Source of the DNA: Lytechinus variegatus
Lineage: Eukaryota > Echinodermata > Echinoidea > Temnopleuroida > Toxopneustidae
Reading direction: 5' to 3'
Length of the DNA: 64,000 bases
Assembly: GCF_018143015.1 (NCBI RefSeq)
Contig: NC_054743.1
Location: forward strand, 36,025,243 to 36,089,242
The translations under genes and the position numbers were made by a program. Positions 44,701 to 56,791 of this stretch are shown one piece after another; within the stretch, counting starts at the first letter, position 1, and each line of letters starts with the position of its first letter. The notes below the pieces were generated by a model. The model was not told the DNA's origin and searched no databases. It worked only from the letters and a program-made list of their open reading frames with translations.

Positions 44701-45532
44701 CAGAGCCTATACGACACTGCCAAGCTTCAAACTCGAGTTCACTCTCTCTCACTCAGTCAAGCTCAGCTCTTTGCTGTGCACGCCCACTTCCATTGTGGAT
44801 TCGGTCTGAATCCCACCCCGCCAGTTTAGGCGGCCGAGCTACGGAGAATTACGATGAAGAGCAGCGGACCGTTCATCGGTTGTTCGCTTCTTGCGACCAG
44901 AGAGAAAAAGATGAAAAACTTGATCAAAATCGTGCAAATACACCAAATTTTATCCTTGTGATGAGAAAATGGAGGTAATGGAATACAACAAAGTCCATCT
45001 TCTGCGATAAAAGTGGTACTTTGAGGAGAAATGATCACAAAATCAAGTCAGTTATTGAGCGGGGCCGAGCCGAGCACCGACACAGTTAATACACGCGCGC
45101 CTATGGGAATCGCGAGCTGTCGAAAAACGCCTAAAATTACACTTTTTTTTATTTCAGCGAAAAAAAAAAGTAATAGAAAGTGAAGAACATTACCATCAGA
45201 CCATATCTCTAAAAAATCTTTACAAGAAATTTCGAAATGACGGAAAAATAGACGCAAACTTGTGGAAAAAAAATCTCGTACTGGGTGGGACAACTCGGCC
45301 CGCGGTCCGAGATGTCCCGTGGTCCGAGTTGTCCCTGATTCGTTCTGGAGAAAGGAAGTGATTTTCATGCGTTCTGGTAGGTGTGAATCTAATAATCCCC
45401 ACTTTTGGATTTGGGGACTATATCACGATTATGCCTTATTTTGACCATACTTCATGCTAGTCAGGTGAGTATGGTTGATTACACGTAAGGTCCTGGGCTC
45501 CCGCCCGCGAGTTCCCTGGATTAGGCGGCAGG

Positions 45533-45790
45533 GTGATGTTCACGTCTGCGCATCATCGATCTGACGCACACATCATTAAATTTGAATACGTGGGACCAGC
45601 GTTCTCGCCAGGATTTTTCTTACGCGTGTCGCAAACCCGCCGATTCGGTGGTGGCCGATTTTACACGTGATGTTTTGATTTTCACATGTGCTTTGATGAT
45701 TTGATCCCGGTAAAGTCAAGTTTCATTGCCAATCCGCGAAGTTCACTGTAATATTGTTCTAATCGGCGGCGCACACCAATAGTACCTAAC
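45533..45790. other. Spacer between foldback element and satellite
   Basis: About 260 bases with moderate CpG content. The words gttctcgcc and cgcgtgtcgca also occur inverted near 50,790-50,860. No gene was seen. Confidence 0.4.
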
Positions 45791-48470
45791 TTAGAGTTGA
45801 TATCGGCAAAATGTTGAAATGTTAAGTTGCTGTTTATCTAAAAATGTATGGGTCTTTTTGTCTGGAAATGTTTTAAAGTGTTTTGAGCTGTATTGACTTA
45901 AAATATATTTGAAATACCTTTCGTTATGGACTCCCGTTCTCCGAGAAGAAATATAAATCACGCATCTATCAGGACATGTTTTAACATTGTTTTGAGGTGC
46001 TTGAGTTGAAATATATTTGATATGCCTTTCGTTACGGACTCCCGTTCTCCAAGAGTAAATATAAATCACGCATTTTTCTGACAACCGCGGGAAGGAAAAT
46101 AAAACAAAATAGAAGTCACAAAAATCTCAGATTAATGAACGATCGATAAGGTATGTTTTTTAAAATTGTTTTGAGGTCCTAACGAGTTTAAATATATTTT
46201 ATATACCTTTCGCTTTGAACTCTCTCAGAAATAAAATTCACACATTTATTCTGACAACAGCGGAAATGAAAATAAAAGAACAGAAGTCACAAACATCTAA
46301 GTTTAATGAACGATCTATCGGGACATGTTTTAACATTGTTTTGAGGTGTTAATGAATTAAAATATATTTGATATATCTTTCAGTACGGACTCCCGTTCTC
46401 CGAGAGGAAATATAAATCACGCATCTATCAGAACATGTTTTAACATTGTTTTGAGGTGTTTGAGATGCCTTTCGTTATATATGGACTCCCGTTCTCCAAA
46501 AATAAATATAAATCACGCATTTTTCTGACAACCGCGGGAAAGAAAATAAGACAAATTAGAAGTCACAAACATCTCAGATTAATGAACGATCGATTAGGTA
46601 TGTTGTAAAATTGTTTTGAGGTCCTAACGAGTTAAAATATATTTTATATACCTTTCGCTTTGAACTCTCTCAGAAATAAAATTCACACATTTATTCTGAC
46701 AACAGCGGAAATTAAAATGAAAGAATAGAAGTCACAAACATCTAAGATTAATGAACGATCTATCTCAGGACATGTTTTAACATTGTTTTAAGGTGTTGAT
46801 GAATCAAAATATATTTGATATATCTTTCAGTACGGACTCCCGTTCCCCGAAAGGAAATATAAATCACGCATCTATCAGGACATGTTTTAACATTGTTTTG
46901 AGGTGTTTGAGTTAAAATATATTTGATATGCCTTTTGTTATGTACTCCCGTTTTCCAAAAATAAATATAAATCACGCATTTTTCTGACAACCGCGGGAAA
47001 GAAAATAAAACAAAATAGAAGTCACAAAAGCTCAGATTAATGAACGATCGATTAGGTATGTTTTAAAGTTGTTTTGATGTCCTTACGAGTTACATGTAAG
47101 ATATATGTTATATACCTTTCGTTTTGAACTCTCTAAGAAATAAAAATCACACATGTATATGACAACAGCGGAATTAAAATAAAAGAACAGAAGTCACAAA
47201 CATCTAAGATTAATGTACGATCTATCTCAGGACATGTTTTAAGGTGTTGATGAATTAAAATATATCTGATATACCTTTCGGTATGGACTCCCGTTCTCCG
47301 AGAAGAAATATAAAACACGCAATTTTCTGACAACAGCGGGAAAGAAAATAAGACAAGATAGAAGTCACAAACATCTCAACGATCGATTAGGTATGTTTTA
47401 AAATTGTTTTGAGGTCCTAACGAGTTTAAATATATTTTATATACCTTTCGCTTTGAACTCTCTCAGAAATAAAATTCACACATTTATTCTGACAACAGCG
47501 GAAATGAAAATAAAAGAACAGAAGTCACAAACATCTAAGATTAATGAACGATCTATCTCAGGACATGTTTTAACATTGTTTTGAGGTGTTGATGAATCAA
47601 AATATATTTATTATATCTTTCAGTACGGACTCCCGTTCCCCGAAAGGAAATATAAATCACGCATCTATCAGGACATGTTTTAACATTGTTTTGAGGTGTT
47701 TGAGTTGAAATATATTTGATATGCCTTTTGTTATGTACTCCCGTTTTCCAAAAATAAATATAAATCACGCATTTTTCTGACAACCGCGGGAAGGAAAATA
47801 AAACAAAATAGAAGTCACAAAAATCTCAGATTAATGAACGATCGATAAGGTATGTTTTTTAAAATTGTTTTGAGGTCCTAACGAGTTTAAATATATTTTA
47901 TATACCTTTCGCTTTGAACTCTCTCAGAAATAAAATTCACACATTTATTCTGACAACAGCGGAAATGAAAATAAAAGAACAGAAGTCACAAACATCTAAG
48001 ATTAATGAACGATCTATCTCAGGACATGTTTTAACATTATTTTAAGGTGTTAATGATTTAAAATATATTTGATATACATTTCGTTACAGACTCCCGTTCT
48101 CCGAGAAGAAATATAAAGCACGCAATTTTCTGACAACAGCGGAAATGAAAATAAAAGAACAAAAGTCACAAACATTTTAGATTAATGAACGATCTATCAG
48201 GACATGTTTTAACATTGTTTTGATGTGTTGATGAATTAAAATATATTTAATATACCTTTCGGTACGGACTCCCGTTCTCCAAAAATAAATATAAATCACG
48301 CATTTTTCTGACAACCGCGGGAAAGAAAATAAAACGAAATAGAAGTCACAAAAATGTCAGATTAATGAACGATCCATTAGGAATGTTTTAAAAAATTTTG
48401 AGGTCCTAACGAGTTAAAATATATTTTATATACCTTAAGGCTTTTGCTATGAACTCTTTAAGAAATAAAA
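45791..48470. repeat. Satellite array with ~450-base higher-order period
   Basis: Two monomer types alternate, one with acatgttttaacattgtttt and actcccgttctccgag, the other with tctgacaaccgcgggaaaga and gaacgatcgat. Anchor words recur near 46,137, 46,583, 47,042, 47,378, 47,838 and 48,366. A 793-base shift also maps 46,760-46,990 on 47,553-47,783 almost exactly. Similar open frames of 66-97 codons on the minus strand are by-products of the repeat. Confidence 0.92.
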
Positions 48471-48518
48471 AAAATGAAGCTACAGCCAAAGCATGTGATA
48501 CCTCCTTCGTCATATAAG

Positions 48519-48625
48519 GTACATTGCGTAATACCTTGGGTGAAGCACCTGGGATAGATCTGTCATCAGGACACTCGACAACAAATTTAGATAATCTGCC
48601 AAGATTTGCTGAACCATTAAATCAG
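48519..48625 (+). CDS. Possible internal exon of an unknown gene
   Basis: The frame TLGEAPGIDLSSGHSTTNLD-NLPRFAEPLNQ is open between an atataag acceptor and a strong CAG|gtaaac donor. The composition is protein-like and unlike the flanking satellite. I do not recognise the peptide. It would join in phase 0 to a short terminal exon at 49,016. Any upstream exons would have to lie beyond the satellite, and none were identified. Confidence 0.25.
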
Positions 48626-49015
48626 GTAAACATGAGATGAAAATCGTTTCTCTTGGGTATCATTTGGGCAGCCACTGAGGTCATTTTAAAACATGAGCCA
48701 TGAGAGCGATTGCTTTGGGTGGTGACGGACATTTCATTTATTTTTTTTTCAATCAGCGACTATACAAATAAAAAAAAATTATACAAATTCTAATAACTTT
48801 TAAAGTCTTTGATGGATTTTCGTAAAACTTTCATCAATGCTTATCATTATGTTTAAGTTCTGCTATGTTTACAATAAACTTTTTGTCAGGGTGAACTCCC
48901 GCTTTAATGTTATGTATCACGAACGTGTGTTTTCAGTAAGTTAATTTTCAGTTGGGAAATATTGGAAATATACAAAATCACTTATTCATTTTTACCATGC
49001 TTTATTTTTTTTCAG

Positions 49016-49039
49016 GTTGAGACTTCGAAAATGTGTTGA
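49016..49039 (+). CDS. Possible terminal exon, seven codons and stop
   Basis: A long T-rich tract ending ttcag is followed by GTT GAG ACT TCG AAA ATG TGT TGA, giving VETSKMC and a stop in the phase set by the candidate exon at 48,519. The acceptor is the strongest evidence; the coding part is too short to judge. Confidence 0.2.
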   Translation, partial: VETSKMC

Positions 49040-49394
49040 CCATTTTCATCATTTTGCAATTCAAATTCCCTTTAGAGAGATGTTGCAAAGTCTTAGGCAT
49101 ATTTCTGATCTGTACGATGCAGGATCTAGGGGCGGGGGAGTTGGCATGACATATCGATTAAAAATACCTAAACATCGATCTCACGCCACCCCCCCCCCCC
49201 AAGAACATCAATCAATAGAACTGTACACACATGTGAAAAACAATACAAGAAATTATAGTCTGTTTTAGATGAAAGAATGAAAAATAAATGGTGAATCCAG
49301 CAATTAGCTGTCATACAAATAACATTTTTTTTTTAAAATAACGCTTTTTTCCTTTCACAAAATCATCCACATGTATATCGCAAACCGTTTTAAC

Positions 49395-50235
49395 ATTCAT
49401 TCACATTTTCTAATATCAAGAATTAATTTCTTGATGTCAAGTATTAATTTCTTGATATTAATAATTCATTTCTGATTTCGAGGGTCAATGTATTGCAAGA
49501 AATCATTCTGATTTTCAATCAGAAATTCTTGATATCAAAAAATTAATTCTTGATATCAAGATTTTCATTTTCATTTCTGATTTTGTGCATGCATCAATAT
49601 ATTGCAAGAAATCATTCTGATTTTTATTCACAAATGAATTATTGATATCAAGAAATTAATTCTTGATATCAAGGTCTTCATTTTCATTTCTGATTTCGTG
49701 CATCAATATATTGCAAGAAATAATTCTGATTTTTATTCAGAAATTAATTCTTGATATCAAGAAATGAATTCTTGATATCAAGAAAATCATTCTGATATTT
49801 ATTCAGGAATCAATTCTTGATATCAAGAATTCATTTTCATTTCTGATTTCGAGCGTCAATGTATTGCAAAAAATCAATCTGATTTTTTTAAAGAAATGAA
49901 TTCTTGATATCCAGAAATTATTTTTTTATATCAAGAAATGAATTCTTGATATCACAAGAAATGAATCTTTGATATCAAGAATTCATTTCTGAATTCGATC
50001 GTCAATTTATTGAAAAAAAATCATTCTGATGATTAATCAGTAATGAATTCTTGATATCAAGTTAGAAATTAATTCTTGATATAAAAATAAATGTTTTTTG
50101 GTATCAAGAATTAATTTCTTGATATCAAGAAATCGTTTTATGATATCAAGAAATGAGTTCTTGATATCAAGAAATGAATTCAAGAAATTAATTCTTGATA
50201 TCAATAAATCTAATAATTTTTGATATCAGAAAATG
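49395..50235. repeat. Array of ttcttgatatcaagaa palindromes
   Basis: The self-complementary word ttgatatcaa, often extended to ttcttgatatcaagaa, recurs about twenty times at irregular spacing. It is interspersed with longer ~110-base units containing catttctgatttcg and gcaagaaatcattctgat. No gene. Confidence 0.9.
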
Positions 50236-51059
50236 TTAAAATAGCTTGCCATACGCGGCCGGCCAAGCCTATTACAGTTCATACATCCAAGAATTTCAAC
50301 AATTATTTCGTTGTTACATGACAGCAGAAATTGAGAATGAACGTTAAGAATATACTTAGCAAGTAATTACCAGGAAAATTATATGGAACAATTCATTTTA
50401 AAATCAAAATTTCTTGAAAGTTATCAGAATACGGTATCATGTAAAAATGAAAAGTTACGTCGCATCGCGGACAATTCAGTTCCAAACATTGCGTGCAGGT
50501 CCGGCTCTGGCTCAGCTAGCTACCCGCGCCAGCGGGCTGGCAAAGCTAGCGTGGCTGGGTGGCTGGCTAGCCGGCTGGAAGTGGAAATGCGCCAGTGAGT
50601 GTCTATGCATGGATATTATCCGGTCAAGTGATAAGATCGTAGTTTGTCTGTTGCCGAAATGATTCTGAAACATTCTATATTTTTGAGGATTGATGATGAA
50701 TGATGCAACAATTATTTTCGATGATTTTCCCTCACTTTTTATAATTTTTTTTTTTGCCCGTGTCGCTCACTTTTTGCGCGTGACGCACCAGGAGCTTGTG
50801 GAATTTGCGTGTGTCGCATGCGACGCGTGTGTTCTACACTGGCGAGAACGTTGCGTGGCACTACACAAGAAATAATTGATATCTACCCATAAATATCACA
50901 CTTTTTGATGAGCGTTCGGCCTCCAGTTTGTAAAGCTATTTGCTTCCTGTCAGCAAGTTTCAGTGTGGCATGAAGAAAGGCCTGGGAACGTATCGCAGAC
51001 CAATGTACACAGCAGCTCAGCTCTGCAGTTCTCGGTAGCCTTCGAACTAGTTGATGTTC
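50236..51059. other. Mixed sequence, no gene recognised
   Basis: It includes a GC-rich patch at 50,500-50,590 made of overlapping gctagc/ctggct words and CpG-rich cgcgtg words near 50,760-50,860. No supported exon. Confidence 0.4.
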
Positions 51060-51167
51060 AAGAGTAGCGCTAGCCCAACGAACGTAGAGGGCAGCAACAC
51101 ACAAGCGTGTTGCTTTTAGGAAGGTCCACTTCGCTCAGATTTTGTGACCAACTTCTCCCAGAGCACT

Positions 51168-52370
51168 TTTTTATTTATTTATTTATTTATTTATTTATTG
51201 ATAAATTCATATTCCACAATCATCAAAGTACATTTCGTGATAAATCATGTTTACAATGAAAAAAATGCATAACACATGCAGGACTGAAACGTACAATGAA
51301 AAGAAAAAAGTGGAGGGGCCTACTAAAAAGCAGTGCTTGTAAAATGTAGACCCCCTATTAAAACTTTATACAAGGGTAATATGACACAAATAGAGTAAAA
51401 TAATCAGCAAAATTCTATACAATTATATAGATATAAACACTGTAACACAAATGTATATACACTATATACAAAATTAAATATTGACTTTGAAATAATCAAT
51501 ACTACCGTGGATAAGTATGAAGTTCACAAATATTTGATTGAATCAATAAGAATTCAGAAGAAATTTTTTGATGAGTAATTTAAATCGGTTAAGATTAGCT
51601 GCCTCTTTCATTTCTCTGTCCAGAGAATTCCAGAGTTTTGGTCCTGTGAAAAATATAGTTTTGCTAGAAAATACTGTTCTACTTTTAGGTAGGTGATAGT
51701 CGTTTGATTGTCTCGTATTATATGAATGTAAAGTACTGTTTCTCATAAATTTCTTTTGTAAGACATTAGGTACACTATTTCTATCTAGCTGATACATGAA
51801 TTGGAATAGTTGCAAGCGGTACAGGTCATTGACTTTAAGGATACGTTTCTGACGAAACAATTCATCCGTATGAGATCTAAAGGACATATTGCATATTATT
51901 CTCATTACTTTTTTCTGAAGTAGCAAGACTTTATTTAGTCTCGTTTGAGAGGCATTACCCCATGCCAGAATTCCATAATTAAGATACGGTAGGATTAATG
52001 CACAATACAACATGGATAGCGCCTGTGCTGGAAGAACGTTTTTAAGCTTATTGATGACTCCAATATTTCGTGACACAGTTTTGCAAATATTGTTGATATG
52101 AGCATTCCACGTGAGCTTGTTATCAATAGTAAGACCTAAGAATTTTGTTGTTTGCACTTCTTTGATTTCAGTATTATCTAAAAGTATTTGATGCGGTAGA
52201 TGTTTCAATAAATGACTAAAAAGCATATAATTAGTTTTTTGCAGATTCAGTGACAGTTTGTAAGATTGTTTGTAAGATTGTTTGTTTGGAAGATTGTAGA
52301 GTTGATTTTTTTTCGTTTGTTCAATTTTATTATTTTTTATTGATAATGAAGCCTCCAAGGAAATATGTTA
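51168..52370 (-). mobile_element. 5'-truncated LINE with (AAAT)n tail
   Basis: In the minus sense an RT C-terminal coding part is followed by a ~375-base 3' UTR and an (aaat)n tail at 51,168-51,200, directly against the inner edge of the inverted end. Everything upstream of the RT thumb is missing. The 5' edge near 52,300 has short tandem repeats (taagattgtttg). Confidence 0.85.
51543..52358 (-). CDS. LINE reverse transcriptase C-terminal fragment
   Basis: The frame includes LSLNLQKTNYMLFS, TKFLGLTIDNKLTWNAHIN, LYCALILPYLNYGILAWG and the C-terminal FTGPKLWNSL, all typical of the 3' part of non-LTR retrotransposon ORF2. The palm motifs and endonuclease are absent, so it is a dead 5'-truncated copy. 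The clade differs from the LINE at 38,016. The first ~35 codons are repeat-derived and probably not part of the original protein. Confidence 0.85.
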   Translation of the reverse strand: MEASLSIKNNKIEQTKKNQLYNLPNKQSYKQSYKLSLNLQKTNYMLFSHLLKHLPHQILLDNTEIKEVQTTKFLGLTIDNKLTWNAHINNICKTVSRNIGVINKLKNVLPAQALSMLYCALILPYLNYGILAWGNASQTRLNKVLLLQKKVMRIICNMSFRSHTDELFRQKRILKVNDLYRLQLFQFMYQLDRNSVPNVLQKKFMRNSTLHSYNTRQSNDYHLPKSRTVFSSKTIFFTGPKLWNSLDREMKEAANLNRFKLLIKKFLLNSY

Positions 52371-53815
52371 AATAATATTATTTTTGTATATTTGTATTTT
52401 TTAAAAATTGTAAGACAAAATGTAATCATGATTCTTGTAGTTTACGGAGCAATAAAAATACATAGACTGATGACATTTGTGTTACCGCTCTTCTGCTTAA
52501 TTTCGCTGCCCCTACCAATCTACACAAGCTAACGCCAGAGCAAAGACCGTGATGTTCTGGTCTGGCCGCGCCGAAACTTCCCCGGTCACCTGTACCTCGG
52601 TGCGCGTACTGCGCTGCGCGAATGATGTGCTGGCCGCACTGCACTGGCAGGATAATCTCGACGCGACTCGACTTTAGCTAGATATGGACTTGAAAGATAT
52701 AGACTTGGTCTGTCATTGATGTGGCACTATGGCGGATGAGCAACGATAAATATTCAAGGTTAGAATTTCAATTTTAACTTACAATGTAGATTGTAGTCTG
52801 AAAATCTGAAATAATTATGATAAATCCACAAATCCAACCAACATTTTGCAGTCCATCAGGCAGGATCGAATACGGCCACTACTGAACTAGCAAAGCCAAG
52901 TCCTAGTCTAACTCTAACGTTAGACCTAATATTAGACAGAAATTATCTGGTTCAGTATCGACCTATGTATATTCCGACGGGTCTTGTCTTGAGAACTATC
53001 AATGGGCGAAGCTCTATGTCACATCTACTATTTTCATGGCCATAATTTTACAAAAATTGTGTTAGCATATGCATGCAGCCAACCGTACCCTACCTCAGCA
53101 CCGACCTGCCCGGGGCGCCGGCGCGGTCGTGCCAGCCATGGCGCCGGTATATAGCGTACTGGATTGTGTAGGCGCATTACGGTGCAGCGAAATTTAAATA
53201 AAGACGTATCAACGTCACGTATACTTGTTATCATATTGATATGCAAAGTCATCAAACCGTTGTCACTACTATGTAATATTTTATGAAAAATACAGAAATA
53301 AATGTTTCATATTTTTAAACATGATATTTGATGTAAAAAATTTTCAAGCAAAAATAATGATAAAGAGGAAATGAAAATAAATCAACTCTACAATCTACTA
53401 AAAAAGTGCTCTGAGAGGATTTCGGTGGTCACAAAATGAGCTTGTCTAAATCCGGGTGAAATTAGCAGACTGGTTTATTCATGACAGAATTTAATCCCGG
53501 TTTACTGAAAATGTACAAAAATTTGTGACAATAATTTAGTGATATATTATTTTCGAAATGTGATACATTATTATTAAATGCTTTATATATTTTTTGTTTT
53601 TATTGTTTCAATCTACTATTGTCATTATTCATTTGTTTACTTCTATTTTGCTGTCACTCCGTGAGTGTATTGTATCGGATCATGGTTTCGTTGGCATGAC
53701 TACCAAATTGTTCGCGCACTTCATTTGTATGCGCGTATCGAGTGGACCTTCCTAATAGCAACACGCTTGTGTGTTGCTGCCCTCTTCGTTCGTAGCGCTA
53801 GCCCGAGTTTTGTTT

Positions 53816-55631
53816 TTTTCCCTAAATTTTGCCATCGCATCATATCAGAGGGCGTCAACAAATTACGTCGACATCCAGTCCAGGGGAAAGGGGGCCAAAT
53901 GAAGAACCGTCTGTTATGTTTATGGGGATAAATTAATGGCGACCAGTCATATTTGACTATTACTGCAAACTCTTTACTTTTTTTCTTCTTTCTTTTCGTT
54001 TCTTTTCCCCTTACTCATTTCTTTCCTTTTCTTTTCCTCAAACTTTACTCTCCATTTTTTTTTCTTTCGGTGTCTCCCGGAGTCGGCTCAGGTGCAGACA
54101 GGGGGCTATATAATTTATTTGGGATACTGCTCTGACTATAGTAGTAATCTTGAAACTCGAAAAGAAAAAGAATAAAAATTAAACTATTTAGGGATCTTTT
54201 CCCATGGGAATGATTTCCGCTCTTTTTCGCAAACATACATGTACAATGTCATTTTTGGGCAAATAAATATGATAAGCTTTGAAATGGGGGAATTTACATT
54301 GCCTAATTCGAAATTTATGGGGGCAACTATAATAAGGATTTTAATGAATGAAATGGTGCATATTCTGTTGTTAAATCGAAGAAGAAATTTAGATGACCAT
54401 GAAGGTGATGTTAGTGTAAGAGTAGAAATAATCAATATATGTTTTAAAATAAGAGATATTAGTTGAACTGTAAAATCAAAAGGGTTCACTAACCCAATAC
54501 TACTTTGTTTATATCTACTTCATCACTATGTCACACTCACAAGGTTTCTTCCATGAAAATGACCATTACGGACTCAAGGTTTCTCCTTCATACTTGGTTC
54601 TCTCTTTCTCTCTCCCAGTCTCTCTCTCGATCCACTCTCACTCACTGTGGTCTTTCTTATCACACCCATTTCCTCCTTACCCAGAAATAGTATGAGTCAA
54701 CTGGTCCAAGAATATAGAAACATTGTGATTGTGATATCAAGTCCAGGGTATAAATACAGTTGTACAAAATAGATATTTCAGATAGATTTTGGGGTTATTG
54801 AGCTACCGCTCCACCCCGCATAAAATCTCACAGTTTGTTCTCCTGGCCCATCCCATGGCCGTAAACAAAGGAGTCCTATAGCTTTCACATATATTGTTAT
54901 TTATATTTCTTCATTGTATACTTCTCATCAATATTACATCCTTTCTACCTTCAAGGAAGGGTGAATAAATATATTATATTGGAACTGCATAATCATCGTC
55001 TTCTCATCTTTATTCGACTGTAACACAATATATATATACGCCATCGAACGCTACCATAACTACGAATATATATCAACCATCATTAAAACTTTATAGTGTT
55101 ACATTAGTATATAGCGGCCTACATGTTAGTATTCTATGAACATCTTCTATGATGCACTGTATGCGGGATATTTCTGAAATTTATGATAAATAGTAACTTT
55201 TATTTTTTATGCATTTTCGTGAGATATCACATCATTTTATGAATAAATATGCTGGATGTTTACTTAATTGGACGAATTATGTTTGAAGGTAATTCATTGA
55301 AAATGTGTTCCACATCTTGGTGCATCTAAGAATAAATGAGCGATATGAAGACGGTTCTTGCAAAGACCCTTTATTGAGCCCCATGCAGGCCGCGTCGCTT
55401 TTCGATGATAATTTCGTCATAAACTTCCAACACAAACGCGAATTACTATAAAGATTACTACAGTGCTCAAAATGTTTGAAATTTTGAATGAATTTAAGCA
55501 GATTGATTTCTTTCCGGGGTTCGCTGGACGACTGAATTGTCTACTTTTCGTTCACCCCCGAGGGGGGCACTTGTCTTGTCTTGTCTTGGGTTAAGTCGGC
55601 ATATGCAGACTTGCTGTACTCCGCCAACTTA
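53816..55631. other. Intergenic, no gene recognised
   Basis: It contains a T/C-rich run at 53,960-54,070 and a (CT)n run near 54,600. No exon or element was recognised. Confidence 0.5.
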
Positions 55632-56169
55632 CATTGACGAGTGGATACCATGCGCGACCAAAAAAAAACATGTAAAAAGGATGTCTTTTTCACGATAGGG
55701 CACGTTACGTACGTATAAGGGTGTCAAAATCACAAAAATAATGAAAATAGGGTATCTATTTCGCTAGGAAAATTACGTGTTTATATAGGGTCGAATTTGC
55801 GGGGATGCTGAAACAAAATTAAAATGTTTTATAACGGCCTGTCCTTTTTGCCCCAACACGGTGTTTGGAGTCCGATTATGCGCGAGGTGCAGAAGGTACG
55901 TGGGATCGGAATAAACCAAACTACTGTATAATAATCGTGGGATGGTAATAAACCAAACTTCAAAGCCGACGACCGATCGACCCGTACCAATAAAACATTC
56001 CTGTACTTGTTTTGGGGTTCATTTCAGGGAATAGAGTATCGTTTTGTTTCAAATACTTGTTAAGGGTAGGGTTTTACATGCCAATACTTGTTATAAGGGG
56101 TGCGTGCATTTTCAGAATATGGAAATTACCGAGACCCCATGGTCGCGCATGGTATCCACTCGTGAATGG
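55632..56169. mobile_element. Inverted-repeat element family C, copy 1
   Basis: The ends cattgacgagtggataccat and atggtatccactcgtgaatg continue with gcgcgacca/tggtcgcgc. About 540 bases inside include gatgtctttttcacgatagg and aaaattacgtgttta. A direct second copy is at 57,374. Confidence 0.9.
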
Positions 56170-56791
56170 AAGTGCCCCCGGCCCCCGGGCGTTTACCAAC
56201 TGCTGATCGAGCTGCATTCAGCATGGCATATGTTTGTGCAGAAATGAATAACTTTTGCGAACCTATATACCTACTGGCCTAGCTATGCTCAAAATTAAAT
56301 GGAAAGACCCTCGCCATATGTGACTATGTAAACACCTGACCATGCTGACCTTGATTTCCAAGCCCAATTCCATGCCAAGTTACCGCGTTATACCAAGAAT
56401 GCGTGTAGAATTGTTTTTAGGAATTAAGACCATACGTAGATCTATTTCATTAACCAATTGCGAGTGCGAAGCTGACAACTGTTTAAATTCAAACCAGAAA
56501 AAGGGGACATTTAATGGCTGTTTTTAGGAATTAATGAAGAGCAGACATGTCTCACCAAATAAACTAGTGCGAATTACGTAAGCACGCACGGATTGGAAAT
56601 GTTATCATAATAATATCAGGCAATCACTTTAAGTAATCATGAAAAAGAAGCGGATAATGTCACTATATAAAATATAAAAACTTGAAGTGCGATGAAAACA
56701 TTATATTTAGTGTATATTGACTTGAGAACGGAATGTTAAAATACTCCCCGAAACATGATTATCATATTATTACTGACAACGCGAGCACGCA

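Larger units (their letters stand above)
34499..45521. mobile_element. 11-kb foldback-type element with long inverted arms, nested insertions
   Basis: The outer arms are inverted copies: 34,499-35,022 plus 37,604-38,015 plus 42,058-~42,690 on the left against ~44,000-45,521 on the right. The right arm is continuous while the left is split by three insertions. An 11-base direct repeat taggcggcagg flanks the element (34,488-34,498 and 45,522-45,532) as a candidate target duplication. The middle (42,690-43,790) has no recognisable transposase. The design (very long inverted arms with tandem subrepeats) recalls foldback elements such as the TU elements of sea urchin; that is a comparison of architecture only. 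Confidence 0.85.
48471..49394. other. Unique sequence between two repeat arrays
   Basis: It contains a possible pair of terminal exons (48,519-48,625 and 49,016-49,039, listed separately). The rest is AT-rich with a run of C near 49,190. Confidence 0.5.
51060..53815. mobile_element. 2.75-kb element with ~110-base inverted ends, carrying a LINE fragment
   Basis: The left end (51,060-51,172) contains gcaacacacaagcgtgttgc, aggaaggtccac and cagagcacttttt. All three recur inverted on the right between 53,395 and 53,810. The right copy is broken by ~280 bases (53,455-53,735). The interior is CpG-rich with no transposase seen. Two unrelated inverted copies of a short repeat are the alternative. Confidence 0.65.

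Noticed and set aside
34499-45521. Large virus-like DNA transposon (Polinton-type) because of size and inverted ends
   Set aside because: No polymerase, integrase, packaging or capsid gene is present; the interior is repeats and the only coding content is an inserted LINE.
45791-48470. Similar 66-97-codon minus-strand frames as a small gene family
   Set aside because: They recur only because the satellite unit recurs; the peptides have no recognised domain and the frames start and stop inside repeat words.
49395-50235. CRISPR-like repeat array
   Set aside because: The repeats are palindromes at irregular spacing with no unique spacers of constant size, in eukaryotic DNA.
50500-50600. GC-rich gctagc cluster as a promoter or coding exon
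   Set aside because: It is made of overlapping short repeats, with no splice sites or frame that connects to a neighbour.
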